Shown here: positions 5,393 to 6,225 of the stretch, in pieces
Layout: each line of letters begins with the position of its first letter
How positions within the stretch are numbered: position 1 is the stretch's first letter
Assembly: GCA_938028175.1 (NCBI GenBank)
Contig: CALJAE010000059.1
Location: forward strand, 1-6,225
DNA from: an uncultured Acidimicrobiales bacterium
Lineage (GTDB): Bacteria > Actinomycetota > Acidimicrobiia > Acidimicrobiales > SZUA-35
Length of the DNA: 6,225 bases
Direction of reading: 5' to 3'
Notes under the pieces: generated by a model
Told to the model about the DNA's origin: nothing
Database searches by the model: none
What the model saw: the letters and a program-made list of their open reading frames with translations, nothing else
Program-made: the position numbers and the translations under genes

Positions 5393-6225
5393 ATGGCAAC
5401 GATCGGTGAAAGCGCAGAACTCTTAAAGTGTTCGTTCTGTGGAAAGTCGCAGAAGCAAGTAAAGAAGCTAATCGCCGGTCCTGGTGTCTACATTTGTGAT
5501 GAATGTATCGACCTGTGTAATGAGATTATCGAAGAAGAACTGTCAGAGACAGGTGAGATCAGTTTCGAAGAGCTACTTCGCCCTCATGAGATCTGCGAGT
5601 TCCTAGACGAATATATTGTCGGTCAGGGCGATGCCAAGAAGGTTCTCTCAGTAGCCGTTTACAACCATTACAAGCGTGTCCAGTTTGGTTCTGCCGGTAA
5701 CGACGTCGAACTCGGCAAGTCAAACATCTTATTAGTCGGTCCAACCGGTTGTGGTAAGACCCTTCTGGCTCAGACAATGGCTCGAATGCTGAACGTTCCA
5801 TTCGCAATTGCCGATGCGACAGCTCTGACTGAGGCCGGTTATGTTGGGGAAGACGTTGAGAATATTCTGCTCAAGCTTATTCAGGCCGCAGACTTTGATA
5901 TTTCTCGTGCCGAGACAGGCATTATTTATATAGATGAGATCGACAAAGTTTCTAGAAAAGCCGATAACCCTTCTATCACTCGAGATGTTTCCGGTGAAGG
6001 TGTTCAGCAGGCTTTGCTTAAGATTATGGAAGGCACAATTGCATCTGTACCGCCCCAAGGTGGCCGCAAGCACCCTCAGCAAGAGTTTTTGCAAGTAGAT
6101 ACAACAAATATCCTTTTCGTTGTGGGCGGCGCATTTGCAGGCCTAGATAAAGTTATCTCGAACAGAGGCGAGGGCGCCTCTATCGGCTTTGGCGGCAAGG
6201 TAAAAGAACTTGATGAGCGCCGCGT
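5393..6225 (+). CDS. clpX: ATP-dependent Clp protease ATP-binding subunit ClpX, 3' end missing
   Basis: ClpX is the AAA+ hexamer that recognises, unfolds and translocates substrates into ClpP. The visible 277 residues are about two thirds of the usual 420-odd; the rest lies beyond the window, so this is a window edge and not a broken gene. The N-terminal zinc-binding domain has Cys13, Cys16, Cys35 and Cys38 (CSFC and CDEC). Then come Walker A GPTGCGKT at 116-123, the pore-1 loop GYVG at 149-152 and Walker B IIYIDEID at 177-184. The RKH substrate loop is at 225-227. The IGF loop at 264-266 docks into ClpP, so this is a protease-partnered ClpX. The sensor-2 region is not seen. The start codon is ATG two bases after the clpP stop, with only a weak GGTAGAG ribosome site, which suggests translational coupling. 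Confidence 0.97.
   Translation, partial: MATIGESAELLKCSFCGKSQKQVKKLIAGPGVYICDECIDLCNEIIEEELSETGEISFEELLRPHEICEFLDEYIVGQGDAKKVLSVAVYNHYKRVQFGSAGNDVELGKSNILLVGPTGCGKTLLAQTMARMLNVPFAIADATALTEAGYVGEDVENILLKLIQAADFDISRAETGIIYIDEIDKVSRKADNPSITRDVSGEGVQQALLKIMEGTIASVPPQGGRKHPQQEFLQVDTTNILFVVGGAFAGLDKVISNRGEGASIGFGGKVKELDERR

Noticed and set aside
5559..6094. Minus-strand open frames opposite clpX
   Set aside because: The plus strand encodes ClpX with all motifs in order; the opposite frames are shadows.
1..6225. CRISPR array, insertion sequence, toxin-antitoxin or defence system
   Set aside because: No regular direct repeats, transposase motifs, paired small genes or nuclease motifs were seen on either strand.

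Overview
The window looks like ordinary bacterial chromosome with a roughly balanced base composition. The best-supported guess at lineage is a moderate-GC actinobacterium-like organism, possibly of the Acidimicrobiia type. That rests on the style of the ClpP and ClpX proteins, the actinobacterial-type trigger factor N-terminus (xKTSLETLE), the tig-clpP-clpX order, and tRNA genes without an encoded CCA end. The assignment is an inference; no database search was possible.

Layout, left to right. (1) Positions 1-166, minus strand: the 5' part of an unrecognised gene that runs off the window edge, divergent from metA. (2) 245-1216, plus: a complete homoserine O-acyltransferase of the MetA family with all key residues. 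It carries Glu at residue 111, the state associated with acetyl-CoA rather than succinyl-CoA use. (3) 1206-2960, minus: a large protein of about 584 residues that I do not recognise. It converges on metA, and the two stop codons overlap inside an 11-base palindrome. (4) 3054-3258, minus: two tRNA genes, Pro(UGG) then Gly(UCC) in transcription order, upstream of the unknown gene and possibly co-transcribed with it. A perfect 8-bp hairpin lies between them. (5) 3338-6225, plus: the protein-quality-control cluster tig, clpP and clpX. clpX is cut by the window end.

The functional core is the tig-clpP-clpX block. Trigger factor receives nascent chains at the ribosome exit tunnel. ClpX unfolds substrates and passes them to the ClpP protease; the ClpP-docking IGF loop of ClpX is visible. 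The two-base clpP-clpX gap implies co-expression. MetA is a separate function (first committed step of methionine synthesis).

I found no mobile element, CRISPR array, toxin-antitoxin pair, prophage or defence system. The only truly unexplained content is the minus-strand protein at 1206-2960 and the partial gene at the left edge. I see no convincing evidence of a new biological system.
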